Source: Xestospongia muta (taxonomy: Eukaryota; Porifera; Demospongiae; Haplosclerida; Petrosiidae). From it: a stretch of DNA of 64,000 nt. The notes beneath the pieces were generated by a model, which saw nothing but the letters and a program-made list of their open reading frames with translations, was not told where the DNA came from and did not search any database. Both the position numbers and the translations under genes were made by a program. Each line of letters opens with the position of its first letter. Position 1 is the stretch's first letter. Positions 22,687 through 38,800 of this stretch are shown here, piece by piece. The stretch lies in NCBI GenBank assembly GCA_963693285.1, contig OY848926.1, forward strand, positions 129,001 through 193,000, read 5' to 3'.

Positions 22687-25600
22687 GCACTATTGGGCAC
22701 CATAGCAATTGTTTATATGGTGCCAATGGTATCTGAAAAAACTCCATTGGGCACCATAGAAATGGTTTATATGGTGCCCAATAGTGTTTCATCAAACTTC
22801 ATTGGACACCATAAAAATGGTTTATATGGTGCCCAATGGTATTTGTTCAAATCCCATTGGGCACCATAGAAATGGTTTATATGGTGCCCAATGGTATCTG
22901 AATAAACTCTATTGGGCACAATAGAAATGGTTTATATGGTGCCCATTGGGATTTCTTTAAACCCCATTGGCCACCATAGAAATGGTTTATATGGTGCCCA
23001 ATGGCATTTTTAAACCCCATTGGGCACCGTAGAAATGGTTTATATGGTGCCCAATGGCATTTCTTTAAACCCCATTGGGCACTGTAGAAATGGTTTATAT
23101 GGTGCCAAATGGTATATAAATAAACCCTTAGGTTTGGCTTTTGGTTGACCATCGTTTTCATCACAAAGGGTCCCCCCTTTGGTTTTAGCTTTTGGTTTGA
23201 GTGTTGTTTTCGTCACAAAGGGTCCCCCCTTTGGTTTGGCCTTTGGTTTGACAATCATTTTCGACACAAAGGGTCCCCCCTTAGGTTTGGCTTTTGGTTT
23301 GACCATCGTTTTCATCACAAAGGGTCCCCCCTTAGGTTTGGCTTTTGGTTGACCATTGTTTTCGACACAAAGGGTCCCCCCTTAGGTTTGGCTTTTGGTT
23401 TGACCATTGTTTTCATCACAAAGGGTCCCCCCTTTGGTTTGGCCTTTGGTTGAGTGTTGTTTTCGTCACAAAGGGTCCCCCCTTTGGTTTTTTCAATGTT
23501 TTCGTCACAAAGGGTCCCCCCTTTGTTTGGCCTTTAGTTTGAGTGTTGTTTTGTCACAAAGGGTGCCCTCTTAGGTTTGGCTTTTGGTTTGACCATCGTT
23601 TTCATCACAAAGGGTCTCTGATTTGGTTTGGCCTTTGGTTTAAGTGTCCAGTGGAATTTGTTCAAACGCCATTGGGCACCATAGAAATGGTTTATATGGT
23701 GCCCAATGACATTTGTTTAAACACCATTGGGCACCATAGAAATGGTTTATATGGTGCCCAATGGTATCTGAATAATCTCTATTGGGCACCATAGAAATGG
23801 TTTATAGAAACGCCATTGGGCACCATATAAACCATTTCTATGGTGCCCAATGGGATTTAAACAAATGTCATTGGGCACCATATAAACCATTTCTATTGTG
23901 CCCAATGGAATGTGTTCAGACACCATTGGGCACCATATAAACCATTTCTATGGTGCCTAATAGAGTTTATTCGGATACCATTGGGCACCATATAAACCAT
24001 TTCAATGGTGCCCAATGGAATTTGTTCAGACACCATTGGGCACCATATAAACCATTTCTATGGTGCCCAATGGAGTTTGTACAGACAACATTGGGCACCA
24101 TATAAACCATTTCTATAGTGCCCAATAGAGATTATTCAGATACCATTGGGCACCATATAAACCATTTCTATGGTACCCGATGGTGTTTGAACAAATTCCA
24201 TTGGGCACCATAGAAATGGTTTATATGGTGCCCAATGGGGTTTAAAGAAATGCCATTGGGCACCATATAAACCATTTCTATGGTGCCCAATGGAATTTGT
24301 TCAAACGCCATTGGGCACCATATAAACCATTTCTATGGTGCCCAATGGAATTTGTTCAAACGCCATTGGGCACCATAGAAATGGTTTATATGGTGCCCAA
24401 TTGTATCTGAATAAACGCTATTGGGTACCATAGAAATGGTTTATATGGTGCCCAATGGTGTCTGAACAAACTCCATTGGTCACAATAGAAATGGTTTATA
24501 TGGTGCCAATGACATTTGTTTAAATCCCATTGGGCACCATAGAAATGGTTTATATGGTGCCCGAAGGTGTTTCTTTAAACCCCATTGGGCACCATATAAA
24601 CCATTTCTATGGTGCCCAATGGAGTTTGTTCAGACACCATTGAGCACCATATAAACCATTTCTATGGTGCCCAATAGAGATTATTCAGATACCATTGGGC
24701 ACCATATAAACCATTTCTATGGTGCCCAATGGGGTTTAAACAAACGTCATTGGGCACCATAGAAATGGTTTATATGGTGCCCAATGGTATCTGAATAATC
24801 TCTATTGGGCACCATAGAAATGGTTTATATGGTGCTCAATGGTGTCTGAACAAACTCCATTGGGCACCATAGAAATGGTTTATATGATGCCCAATGGTAT
24901 CCGAATAAACTCTATTAGGCACCATAGAAATGGTTTATATGGTGCCCAATGACATTTGTTTAAATCCCATTGGGCACCATAGAAATGGTTTATATGGTGC
25001 CCAATGGCGTTTCTATAAACCATTTCTATGGTGCCCAATAGAGATTATTTAGATACCATTGGGCACCATATAAACCATTTCTATGGTGCCCAATAGAGAT
25101 TATTTAGATACCATTGGGCACCATATAAACCATTTCTATGGTGCCCAATGGAATTTGTTCAGACACCATTGGGCACCATATAAACCATTTCTATGGTGCC
25201 AATGAGGTTTAAACAAATGTCATTGGGCACCATATAAACCATTTCTATGGTGCCCAATGGCGTTTGAACAAATTCCATTAGGCACCATAGAAATGGTTTA
25301 TATGGTGCCCAACGGTATTTCTTTAAACCCCATTGGGCACCGTAAAATGGTTTATATGGTGCCCAATGGGGTCTAAAGAAATGCCATTGGGCACCATATA
25401 AACCATTTCTATGGTGCCTAATGGAATTTGTTCAAACGCCATTGGGCACCATAGAAATGGTTTATATGGTGCCCAATTGTATCTGAATAAACTCTATTGG
25501 GCACCATAGAAATGGTTTATTTGGTGCCCAATGGTATCTGAATAATCTCTATTGGGCACCATAGAAATGGTTTATATGGTGCCCAATGGGGTTTAAAGAA

Positions 25601-28600
25601 ACACCATTGGGCACCATATAAACCATTTCTATGGTGCCCAATGGAATTTGTTCAAACGCCATTGGGCACCATATAAACCATTTCTATGGTGCCCAATAGA
25701 ATTTATTCAGATACCATTGGGCACCATATAAACCATTTCTATGGTGCCCAATGGCGTTTGAACAAATTCCATTGGGCACCATAGAAATGGTTTATATGGT
25801 GCCCAATGGCATTTCTTTAAACCCCATTGGGTACCATAGAAATGGTTTATATGGTGCCCAGTGGTGTCTGAACAAATTCCATTGGGCACCATAGAAATGA
25901 TTTATATGGTGCCCAATGGTGTTTCTTTAAACCCCATTGGGCACCATAAAATGGTTTATATGGTGCCCAATGGGGTCTAAAGAAATGCCATTGGGCACCA
26001 TATAAACCATTTCTATGGTGCCCAATGGAATTTGTTCAAACGCCATTGGGCACCATAGAAATGGTTTATATGGTGCCCAATTGTATCTGAAAAACTCTAT
26101 TGGGCACCATAGAAATGGTTTATTTGGTGCCCAATGGTATCTGAATAATCTCTATTGGGCACCATAGAAATGGTTTATATGGTGCCCAATGGGGTTTAAA
26201 GAAACACCATTGGGCACCATATAAACCATTTCTATGGTGCCCAATGGAATTTGTTCAAACGCCATTGGGCACCATATAAACCATTTCTATGGTGCCCAAT
26301 AGAATTTATTCAGATACCATTGGGCACCATATAAACCATTTCTACGATGTCCAATGGGGTTTAAACAAACGTCATTGGGCACCATATAAACTATTTCTAT
26401 GGTGCCCAATGGCGTTTGAACAAATTCCATTGGGCACCATAGAAATGGTTTATATGGTGCCCAATGGCGTTTCTTTAAACCCCATTGGGCACCATATAAA
26501 CCATTTCTATGGTGCCCAATGGCGTTTGAACAAATTCCATTGGGCACCATAGAAATGGTTTATATGGTGCCCAATGGCATTTCTTTAAACCCCATTGGGC
26601 ACCATAGAAATGGTTTATATGGTGCCCAGTGGTGTCTGAACAAATTCCATTGGGCACCATAGAAATGATTTATATGGTGCCCAATGGTGTTTCTTTAAAC
26701 CCCATTGGGCACCGTAAAATGGTTTATATGGTGCCCAATGGGGTCTAAAGAAATGCCATTGGGCACCATATAAACCATTTCGATGGTGCCTAATGGAATT
26801 TGTTCAAACGCCATTGGGCACCATAGAAATGGTTTATATGGTGCCCAATTGTATCTGAAAAACTCTATTGGGCACCATAGAAATGGTTTATATGGTGCCC
26901 AATGGCATTTCTTTAGACCCCATTGGGCACCATATAAACCATTTCTATGGTGCCCAATGGAATTTGTTCAAACGCCATTGGGCACCATAGAAATGGTTTA
27001 TATGGTGCCCAATGACGTTTGTTTAAACCCCATTGGACATCGTAGAAATGGTTTATATGGTGCCCAATGGTATCTGAATAAATTCTATTGGGCACCATAG
27101 AAATGGTTTATATGGTGCCCAATGGCGTTTGAACAAATTCCATTGGGCACCATAGAAATGGTTTATATGGTGCCCAATGGTGTTTCTTTAAACCCCATTG
27201 GGCACCATATAAACCATTTCTATGGTGCCCAATAGAGATTATTCAGATACCATTGGGCACCAAATAAACCATTTCTATGGTGCCCAATAGAGTTTTTCAG
27301 ATACAATTGGGCACCATATAAACCATTTCTATGGTGCCCAATGGCGTTTGAACAAATTCCATTGGGCACCATAGAAATGATTTATATGGTGCCCAATGGT
27401 GTTTCTTTAAACCCCATTGGGCACCATAAAATGGTTTATATGGTGCCCAATGGGGTCTAAAGAAATGCCATTGGGCACCATATAAACCATTTCTATGGTG
27501 CCCAATGGAATTTGTTCAAACGCCATTGGGCACCATAGAAATGGTTTATATGGTGCCCAATTGTATCTGAAAAACTCTATTGGGCACCATAGAAATGGTT
27601 TATTTGGTGCCCAATGGTATCTGAATAATCTCTATTGGGCACCATAGAAATGGTTTATATGGTGCCCAATGGGGTTTAAAGAAACACCATTGGGCACCAT
27701 ATAAACCATTTCTATGGTGCCCAATGGAATTTGTTCAAACGCCATTGGGCACCATATAAACCATTTCTATGGTGCCCAATAGAATTTATTCAGATACCAT
27801 TGGGCACCATATAAACCATTTCTACGATGTCCAATGGGGTTTAAACAAACGTCATTGGGCACCATATAAACCATTTCTATGGTGCCCAATGGCGTTTGAA
27901 CAAATTCCATTGGGCACCATAGAAATGGTTTATATGGTGCCCAATGGCGTTTCTTTAAACCCCATTGGGCACCATATAAACCATTTCTATGGTGCCCAAT
28001 GGCGTTTGAACAAATTCCATTGGGCACCATAGAAATGGTTTATATGGTGCCCAATGGCATTTCTTTAAACCCCATTGGGCACCATAGAAATGGTTTATAT
28101 GGTGCCCAGTGGTGTCTGAACAAATTCCATTGGGCACCATAGAAATGATTTATATGGTGCCCAATGGTGTTTCTTTAAACCCCATTGGGCACCGTAAAAT
28201 GGTTTATATGGTGCCCAATGGGGTCTAAAGAAATGCCATTGGGCACCATATAAACCATTTCGATGGTGCCTAATGGAATTTGTTCAAACGCCATTGGGCA
28301 CCATAGAAATGGTTTATATGGTGCCCAATTGTATCTGAAAAACTCTATTGGGCACCATAGAAATGGTTTATTTGGTGCCCAATGGTATCTGAATAATCTC
28401 TATTGGGCACCATAGAAATGGTTTATATGGTGCCCAATGGGGTTTAAAGAAACACCATTGGGCACCATATAAACCATTTCTATGGTGCCCAATAGAATTT
28501 ATTCAGATACCATTGGGCACCATATAAACCATTTCTACGATGCCCAATGGGGTTTAAACAAACGTCATTGGGCACCATATAAACCATTTCTATGGTGCCC

Positions 28601-28772
28601 AATGGCGTTTGAACAAATTCCATTGGGCACCATAGAAATGGTTTATATGGTGCCCAATGGCGTTTCTTTAAACCCCATTGGGCACCGTAGAAATGGTTTA
28701 TATGGTGCCCAGTGGTGTCTGAACAAATTCCATTGGGCACCATAGAAATGATTTATATGGTGCCCGATGGCA
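22687..28772. repeat. Giant array of 55-bp hairpin units in mixed orientation
   Basis: About 100 units of 55 bp. Each unit has a 35-bp core made of 11-bp perfect arms, TTGGGCACCAT and ATGGTGCCCAA, around a 13-base asymmetric centre (AGAAATGGTTTAT or its complement). A 20-bp spacer from a small set of types separates cores (for example GGCGTTTGAACAAATTCC and GGTATCTGAATAAACTCT). Units occur in both orientations, with switches inside the array (for example near 23810 and 25015). Because 55 is not a multiple of three, three consecutive units give a 55-codon period, producing long accidental ORFs rich in the WAPYKPF / GHHINHFYGAQW pattern on both strands. I do not regard these as genes. The sequence is interrupted at 23110-23645 by a different tandem repeat. 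Confidence 0.95.
23120..23640. repeat. Embedded 50/51-bp tandem repeat
   Basis: About ten copies of a 50- or 51-bp unit containing CACAAAGGGTCCCCCCTT and GGTTTGGCTTTTGGTTT, starting near 23120. Where units are 51 bp the minus strand reads a 17-residue Lys/Pro/Gly-rich repeat (KPKAKPKGGPFV). Single-base length changes shift the frame, so coding is unlikely. The end copies are degenerate. It is not related in sequence to the surrounding hairpin unit. Confidence 0.9.
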
Positions 28773-29420
28773 TTTTTTATAAAGTTAGAGTTATAGATCC
28801 TTGTTAGTTGACATTAGTATTACTGCTCTTAATCGTTTCTGTGGTGTCCAATGGTGTTTGTGAAGGCACCATTGGTTACCATAGAATAATGTTTTTATCA
28901 GACATCAATGGGTACCATAGAAATAATTCTAATTACATGATTAATTAATAATCATAGGAGTATAATCACATGAATAGAATATAATTATAGAAGTACTATA
29001 ATTGTGCTGCTATTTTTAAGGTTATCATATAGTGACATACATGTTGTTACTATGGTAATTCTATTATGGTAAATGTTTGCTATGGTAATGTAGCTTGGTG
29101 ACGCACATATTCCTATTGTATTTCTTACTGTGGTAATATTGGTATGGTAACCATTACCATGGTAATTTTTCTTTGGTGAAATGCTTGCTGTTGCTTTAGT
29201 AGTTGTTGCTATGGGAACATATATGCTATTATTAGTGTCACATTACAAGGGCCTATAAATCTAACTTCAATTGATTTAATGAATTATCAATTTTAAAAAG
29301 GACTATCAACTATTATCCATGGTTGAATTCACACTTCTTATCACTTGTCACTGGACAAACACGTGGTTCATTAGTTTACTGACATAAACGGAAACCTTAC
29401 ATAAAATTCCTCCTCTAAAC
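28773..29420. other. Right flank of the array and DDX42 promoter region
   Basis: Contains the right copy of the flanking direct repeat (28786-28832), two decayed array cores (about 28835-28925), and a cluster of TATGGTAA-type short repeats at about 29030-29220. No ORF is supported. The last 100 bp should be the DDX42 promoter and 5' UTR. Confidence 0.6.
28786..28832 (+). repeat. Right copy of the direct repeat flanking the hairpin array
   Basis: Contains GAGTTATAGATCCTTGTTAG. Partner of 22586-22632, same orientation. Confidence 0.7.
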
Positions 29421-32715
<3,295 letters not shown>

Positions 32716-32898
32716 AACAATGGTAAATTTAAAATTACTAATTTTGAAAATTTCCACAAAACAAAAGAGCATTAGAAAAAAAGTGGTGTCATAACTCAAA
32801 CATAATTAAACTAGTAAATTAACATCTGATAAAGAGTAGGCAAGCTATCATTAATACTAATATTTAAGTTCACTGTTTATATATTTAGTTGGCACATT
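32716..32898. other. Convergent 3' regions of DDX42 and talin
   Basis: 183 bp between the two stop codons, AT-rich, expected to hold both 3' UTRs and poly(A) sites. Confidence 0.6.
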
Positions 32899-35800
32899 TT
32901 ATTTTTGTTTACGGATGTCTGCCAACTGTGCATGAAGGAGCTCTAATTCCTTCATCTTTGCAGCAATTTTTTCTTGAGTATTCATCTCTTTAATAATTCT
33001 CTTCATGGCATTCTCAGGAGCTCCACCCTCTCTAACCTATATTGATAGTCATAACAGTATTTAGGTATGCAAATAAATTTATGTAATCCATGTACATACA
33101 TACCCAAGAGTATAGGCATACACTCCAGATATCCATGGACTCATCAAATACCCTGGTATAGGAATGAGTCGAATGAGTCCGTGACTCACCAGACACCAAG
33201 GTATAGTAAGTATGGGACCACAAACTCATTAGATACAAAGGGTATATAGGATGAAACATTGGACACCCTGGTCTAGGAATGAGTCCGTGACTCACCAGAC
33301 ACCAAGGTATAGTAAGGACCACAAACTCATTAGATACAAAGGGTATAGGAATGACTCCAATGAAACATTGGACACCCTGGTATAGGAATGAGTCCATACT
33401 CATTAGATACCAAGGGTATAAGATTAAGTACATACACTCCAGATATCCATGGACTCGTCAAATACTGTGGTATAGGAATGAGTCCATGAACTCATCAGAT
33501 ACCAAGGAAAGAAATACCTATATCTTGGTAAAACATGAGACCACAAACTCCTATATTTGGTACATTGGACACCCTGTATAGGAATGAGTTGACTGACTTA
33601 TCAGACACCCAAGAATAGGAATGAGCCTATAAAACTCATTTTACTTTGCATGTGTTTACGTACATCAATTCCAAAAGGATTGACAGCCTTGGAATTATCA
33701 ATCGAGCTTTGAGCAGCTTTCACTAATGCTTCAGTAGCTCTCTTTACTTGTTGACCAGCTTTCTATAACAAACATTGAAAAAGAAACATCAAAACAATTC
33801 AGTACCTGGAGTCTCCTGTTGTTCTCAGAATGAATATCTGCCTTAACTTGTGCAGCATGTAAAAGTTGAACAGTAGTAGCAGCCACGGCTTTAGCAGCTG
33901 CAATAAGCCTTTCTTCTTTAGCCTCACCTTGAACAACATCATTAGCAGCATCACATAATTGACTGGTTGACTCAGCCACCATTTTAGCCTAAACCACAAT
34001 AGAATAAAGACTCTATTAATAATGGTTTATTACTTACAGCAGATACCAGACCATCAGACCACTGACTATCTGCTGAATGAACACGACTATCAGATAATTT
34101 GCCTTGTTCCACAAGTTCTCGTTGAGTTGCACGAGCTGACTGTACAAGACTCTTTGTAGCAGCAGCAATACTCTTTGCTGCTTCCAAAATTTGTGCATCA
34201 AATGCAAGATTAGCATCAGCTTCCTAACAAAGAGAATCAATTGTTATTAATACAAGTTCTCTGTACTCACCTGTGATGGACGAAGAGTCAGTTCTGCCAA
34301 CTTTTTAGCTGCAGCTTCAATAGAGGCAGCTGCTGCTAACAATTCTTGTTCAGCACGTACTTCAGGATTGTTCATATCAATAAATCCAGCTCCTTCTTTA
34401 AGTTCTCCAGCAACTGTTACAATTCCACTAACAGTTGCTGCTACTTCTTTTGAAAATGGTAACATTTTGCTCTTCAGATCAGCTGATGCTGGCTTCAAGA
34501 TGATTTGATGAACCAACTCTAAGAGAGCTTTGTATGCAACAGCACAGTCTCTACCACTACCTATAACTCTGTGTGTGTGTGTGTGAGAGAGAGGGAGAGA
34601 GAGGGGAGGGGAGGGGAAGGGAGGGAGGGGGAAGGAGGGAGGGAGAGAGAGTACTTAACAAGTGACAATATTAAATGTATACAACTTACCGTTGTACTTG
34701 TTCTTCCGTTTGTCCACAGCTCTGAGCAGTGCCTTTACAAATTAACAAGAGATCATGAACAGCTTGATAACTCAAATTAGCAGCTGCAGATATATCAATT
34801 TGTTTGCAACTGTTCCCAGCAGCAACTGTTTTGGTGGAAGCTAATGTAATTGCTTTAGTAGCTTGTACAAGAGCCTCAGGAGTAGCTTTGCTCAAATCTG
34901 TTTGTGCAGGTTTGTCAGAGAGGTACTCCTACAATTAAGGTCAATAAGTATAAATAAAAACAGACACACCTTTAGATCATTCTCAATACTATCAATAGTT
35001 CTCTCCAAAGAATGCACACCTCGGGCAGCTTCATCTTCCACATTTTTAACCGTTTTAAGTAAACTATTAATTTGACCAATCATTTGCTAGAAAAACACAG
35101 TATCTTAATGTACCCAATAGCTAACCAGTCCTTACCTTAGCAGATCCTTTCAGGTTCTCCATAGCTGGATCACTCACACTCTTACCTGATGCTGCACGAG
35201 TGGAGTCAATAAGATTAGCAAGAGCACCAGCAACATCTCTCACAGCAGACAAAAGGAGTAACTATATCAGATATCATAAAAATGGTAAGACATAAAAATA
35301 CTCACTTGAGCTTCAACATCATCAGCAGTTAGAGATGATGCTCCTCTCTTGACCAAGTCAGCAGATGATTGTATAGTCTCAACAGCTTTAGTAGCTGCCT
35401 CAGCTAACTGTTCTTGTGTTCCACCAGCACTACTGACAAGCCGTTTAGTATCATCCACCAAACTATACAAAAATCTCAAATAATCCACAATATGTGTTCA
35501 GTGTAACTTACACTCTAGCTGTTTCTACAATTTGATGACAATATTCTGATAGATTTCCTCGGGGACCTTCTGTGGTCAGAGCACCAGCTGTAGCAAACAT
35601 TGCAGATGTCTCTAAATCACCAATCAGTCCTTGTATAGTGCTAATAGCTTCAGTACAAGCTTGAGTACCAACAGCTCCTTTTTGAATGGCTGACAAAACT
35701 TGAGCAACCTATACAAGATATATGTAGTAATTGTATTGTAATATTCTTAAGCAATAAACTGACTTTCTCACTGACAACTTTGGTCTGCCTGTTAAGATCA

Positions 35801-38800
35801 CGACGTGCAGTCTTGTCATCTGGTGCTCCTTGTAATACAGCACCATCTTTAACAAGTTGAATACATGCATCTCCCAATTCATGAGTAGTCTGTTGTAGCT
35901 TACCAGCCACCTAAGAGAGAGAGAATCAATTTTAACCCTTTATAAACTATATTTTACTTCATCAGATTCTATAGTAGCCAATGCTCCTTGTGTAGCATCT
36001 GCTAATTTGCCATAATTCAAGGTGACTTCACGACTTGATAACACAATTTCACTGGGATTAGAGGAAGCTTTAGCTGTCATATCATGTGAACTGTTCACTA
36101 GTTTACGGCAAGCATCAACAGCAGCTGACTGGTATTCAGTAAACGTCTTCACTTCTCCATCAGGTAATTCATTAATTCGAGTCTGCGCCTTAGCTATATC
36201 ATCAATCATACCTATAAGCGTAAGTAATAGTTATTACATAAATATAGTTATTTAAACTATTAAAAGCATACCAATAATGAGGCCAGTCTCAGCACCAGCT
36301 TTCTCCAGTAGCTCTGTCAATTCATTGGCAGCATCTACCATATAACCAGCTGCTTGATCAACTTTAGCATGTGCTTCAGTACTCTTTGGATTACCACCAC
36401 TTTCTTTAGCAGCATACATCATTTGAAGACAGGCTTCAGATAATGTCTTTGTCTCCTCCAACAAACTAGTCTGCAATTGTTGACTGGTAGTACGTGAGGC
36501 AGCGCCAATGGCTGCACCAGTCAGAGATGGGAACAGATTAGCTACAGCAGTCACCTGATGACCGAGTTTCTCAGCTTCAACTTTAGCTGCTGTTGCTAAA
36601 GGTGCAATATTGTCTTTAATATCTCCAACACTTTGTAACATTTGCTCTTGAAATCCCTGTTTATAAAATGATAAGATATATAGTCACAATCTACTCAAGT
36701 GAGTCACCTGTAAAGAACTGGAGGCATTTTTGGGTAAACCATTAGTCATGACAGCAAGTACTGCTTGATCTAGCTGATTAATAGAATCATTTAGTGTATC
36801 AATAGCATCATCACATTCTGTTTGACCAGGACAGTTAGTTCTGATCGAAGAAAGAAGAGCCTTCATTGAATCAGTGACAGCCTAAAGTGAATGTGGTCAC
36901 ACCAGACATTTATTTAACTTGTCTTTACTTTAGTATGTTGAGCCAATAACTGCCACATATTAGAATCGTTAGGATCAATAGCAAGACTTTTAGCTGAAGT
37001 AAGAAGACCACTTGAGGATTTGATAACATTTTTACCAGCCTACAGGACAGATCAGATAAAAAATCTTCAAATATAATACAATCTTACAATAATAATCGGT
37101 TCTTGTGCTTGTCGAGCTTGTGCACTGATTTTAGCTGGAGTACTAGCAAATTGAGGAGATGAAGCAAATGTAGTGAGTGCTTCAACTGCATCAGTTAGAG
37201 GTTTAGTTGTCTGAGCACATGCAGCACGATTTTCCTCATTCACATCAGCAGCCAGTACCTACATAGGATTAGATATTAATAATTATTAATAATTCTATAA
37301 TGGCTACCTTAATGTTCTTCACTAGGTTAGCAGTAGCACTAGCTACATCTTTAGCTGCTTGGACAAACTGTTTCTTGGCTACTGGGTTAGTTGTTCGACT
37401 AGATGCCAATTTACATGCATTACAAAGTGTTCCAGTGTGTTTAGCAATAACAGTAGCTGCTGCTAAGACCTATATTATACAAAGAGTTCAAGTCATCCTC
37501 ATATTAACTATATCATATACTTGTTCCTGAGTTGACGCAGGATTTAAAAGACTTTCACAAGCAGACACAATTGCTTGTTGAGCTCTTGCAAACTGTGCTT
37601 GATCAACAAGACCTGGTACAGCAGCCTCACTACTTGGATCAGCTACCCCCACAAGATAAGCAGCCTAATAAGGGACATAATAACAGGAGCATCCTCGTCA
37701 CTTGGTCTTACTTGAGCAGCAGCTTCAGTCAATTGACAAACAGATTCAGAACATAATTCGACAGCAGCTCCAAATTTTTCAAAGTCTCCCTTTTTAGCTG
37801 TTGAAGTAATTTGTGCACCAGCTTCACCAAGAGTCTAATACAATATGAAAACAGTATTGTTGGAGTTGCTTAATTTAACCCTTTGTCACTCACTTTGGAT
37901 TTGTCTAAGACTAAGTCCAAACAATCAAAGTAAGAGAGATCACTTTGTGGTTCATTGGGGTTGTCCAGTAGTGGTGCAACAGCCTATAATAAAAGTAACA
38001 CATCAATAGTATCTAGTGAATGTGGAGGAGGTTACACTAGTTACCACAACTGATACCTTATCACAATAATACCACAATCATACCTCAATATTACGTAGAG
38101 CATCATCACATTCTTTCTGACCAGGACCAGAAGTGGAGCAAAGATTTAAAAGAGCATTAATAGAGTCAGTAACAGCACGAGCAGCAGCAGCTAGTTGATT
38201 TTGAACATTTGGACCATTAGGATCAACGTGAAGTGCCTTAGCAGCTACTAACAATTTGCTGGAAGTTATAGATGTGGTACGAAGATATCCCAACATATCT
38301 TCACGTCCATCTTTCTTCTTTGAGGCTCCAGCTAATGTAAGTCCAGCTTTTAAAAGTTCTTGAAATTGTGTTGTAAAGTTCCCTGTAGTAACAGCTTGTT
38401 GATCAGGTGTACCACGAGCAGATGAGACAACTTCTGAGCTAGCGACATTAAGTGCTGCAGCAGCAGCACCGAGATTTGATTGAAGAGTTTGATAAGACTG
38501 ACCACCAGATGGCGGAAACTAAAAAAAGGTATTATTATTAGGAAGTTTAAAAGAAGACTTACCTTGTCTTGTTGTAGAGAAAGACTAGCTTGTGCGATAG
38601 CACGTATAGCATTCTCGTATTCAATAACTCCTGGTAAACAGTTGACCATATGATTAAGTGCCTGAGAAACCTTCTTAGCAGCTTGTGCTAAACGTTGTTG
38701 CTTATTTGGAGCAGATGGATTCTCCAAAGTATATTTTACTTCAGAGATAAGGCCGACACTTTGATCCATTACTTGTTGAGCTGTCATTATAATGTATTCC

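Noticed and set aside
23145..23794. Plus-strand frames with the FRHKGSPL / FGLAFG pattern
   Set aside because: Produced by the nested 51-bp repeat; the frame shifts wherever a unit is 50 bp and there is no gene context.
22687..28772. Long open frames on both strands coding WAPYKPF / GHHINHFYGAQW-type repeats
   Set aside because: They follow from a 55-bp unit lacking stops in all three frames on both strands. The same peptide appears on opposite strands, there is no splice or start context, and indels break the frames throughout.
22687..28772. CRISPR array
   Set aside because: The repeats are palindromic and regularly spaced, but spacers belong to a few recurring types, units flip orientation, there are no cas genes and the setting is an animal genome.
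28835..28925. Separate mobile element to the right of the array
   Set aside because: The sequences are decayed copies of the same hairpin core (ACCATTGGTTACCATAGAA-type), not a new element.
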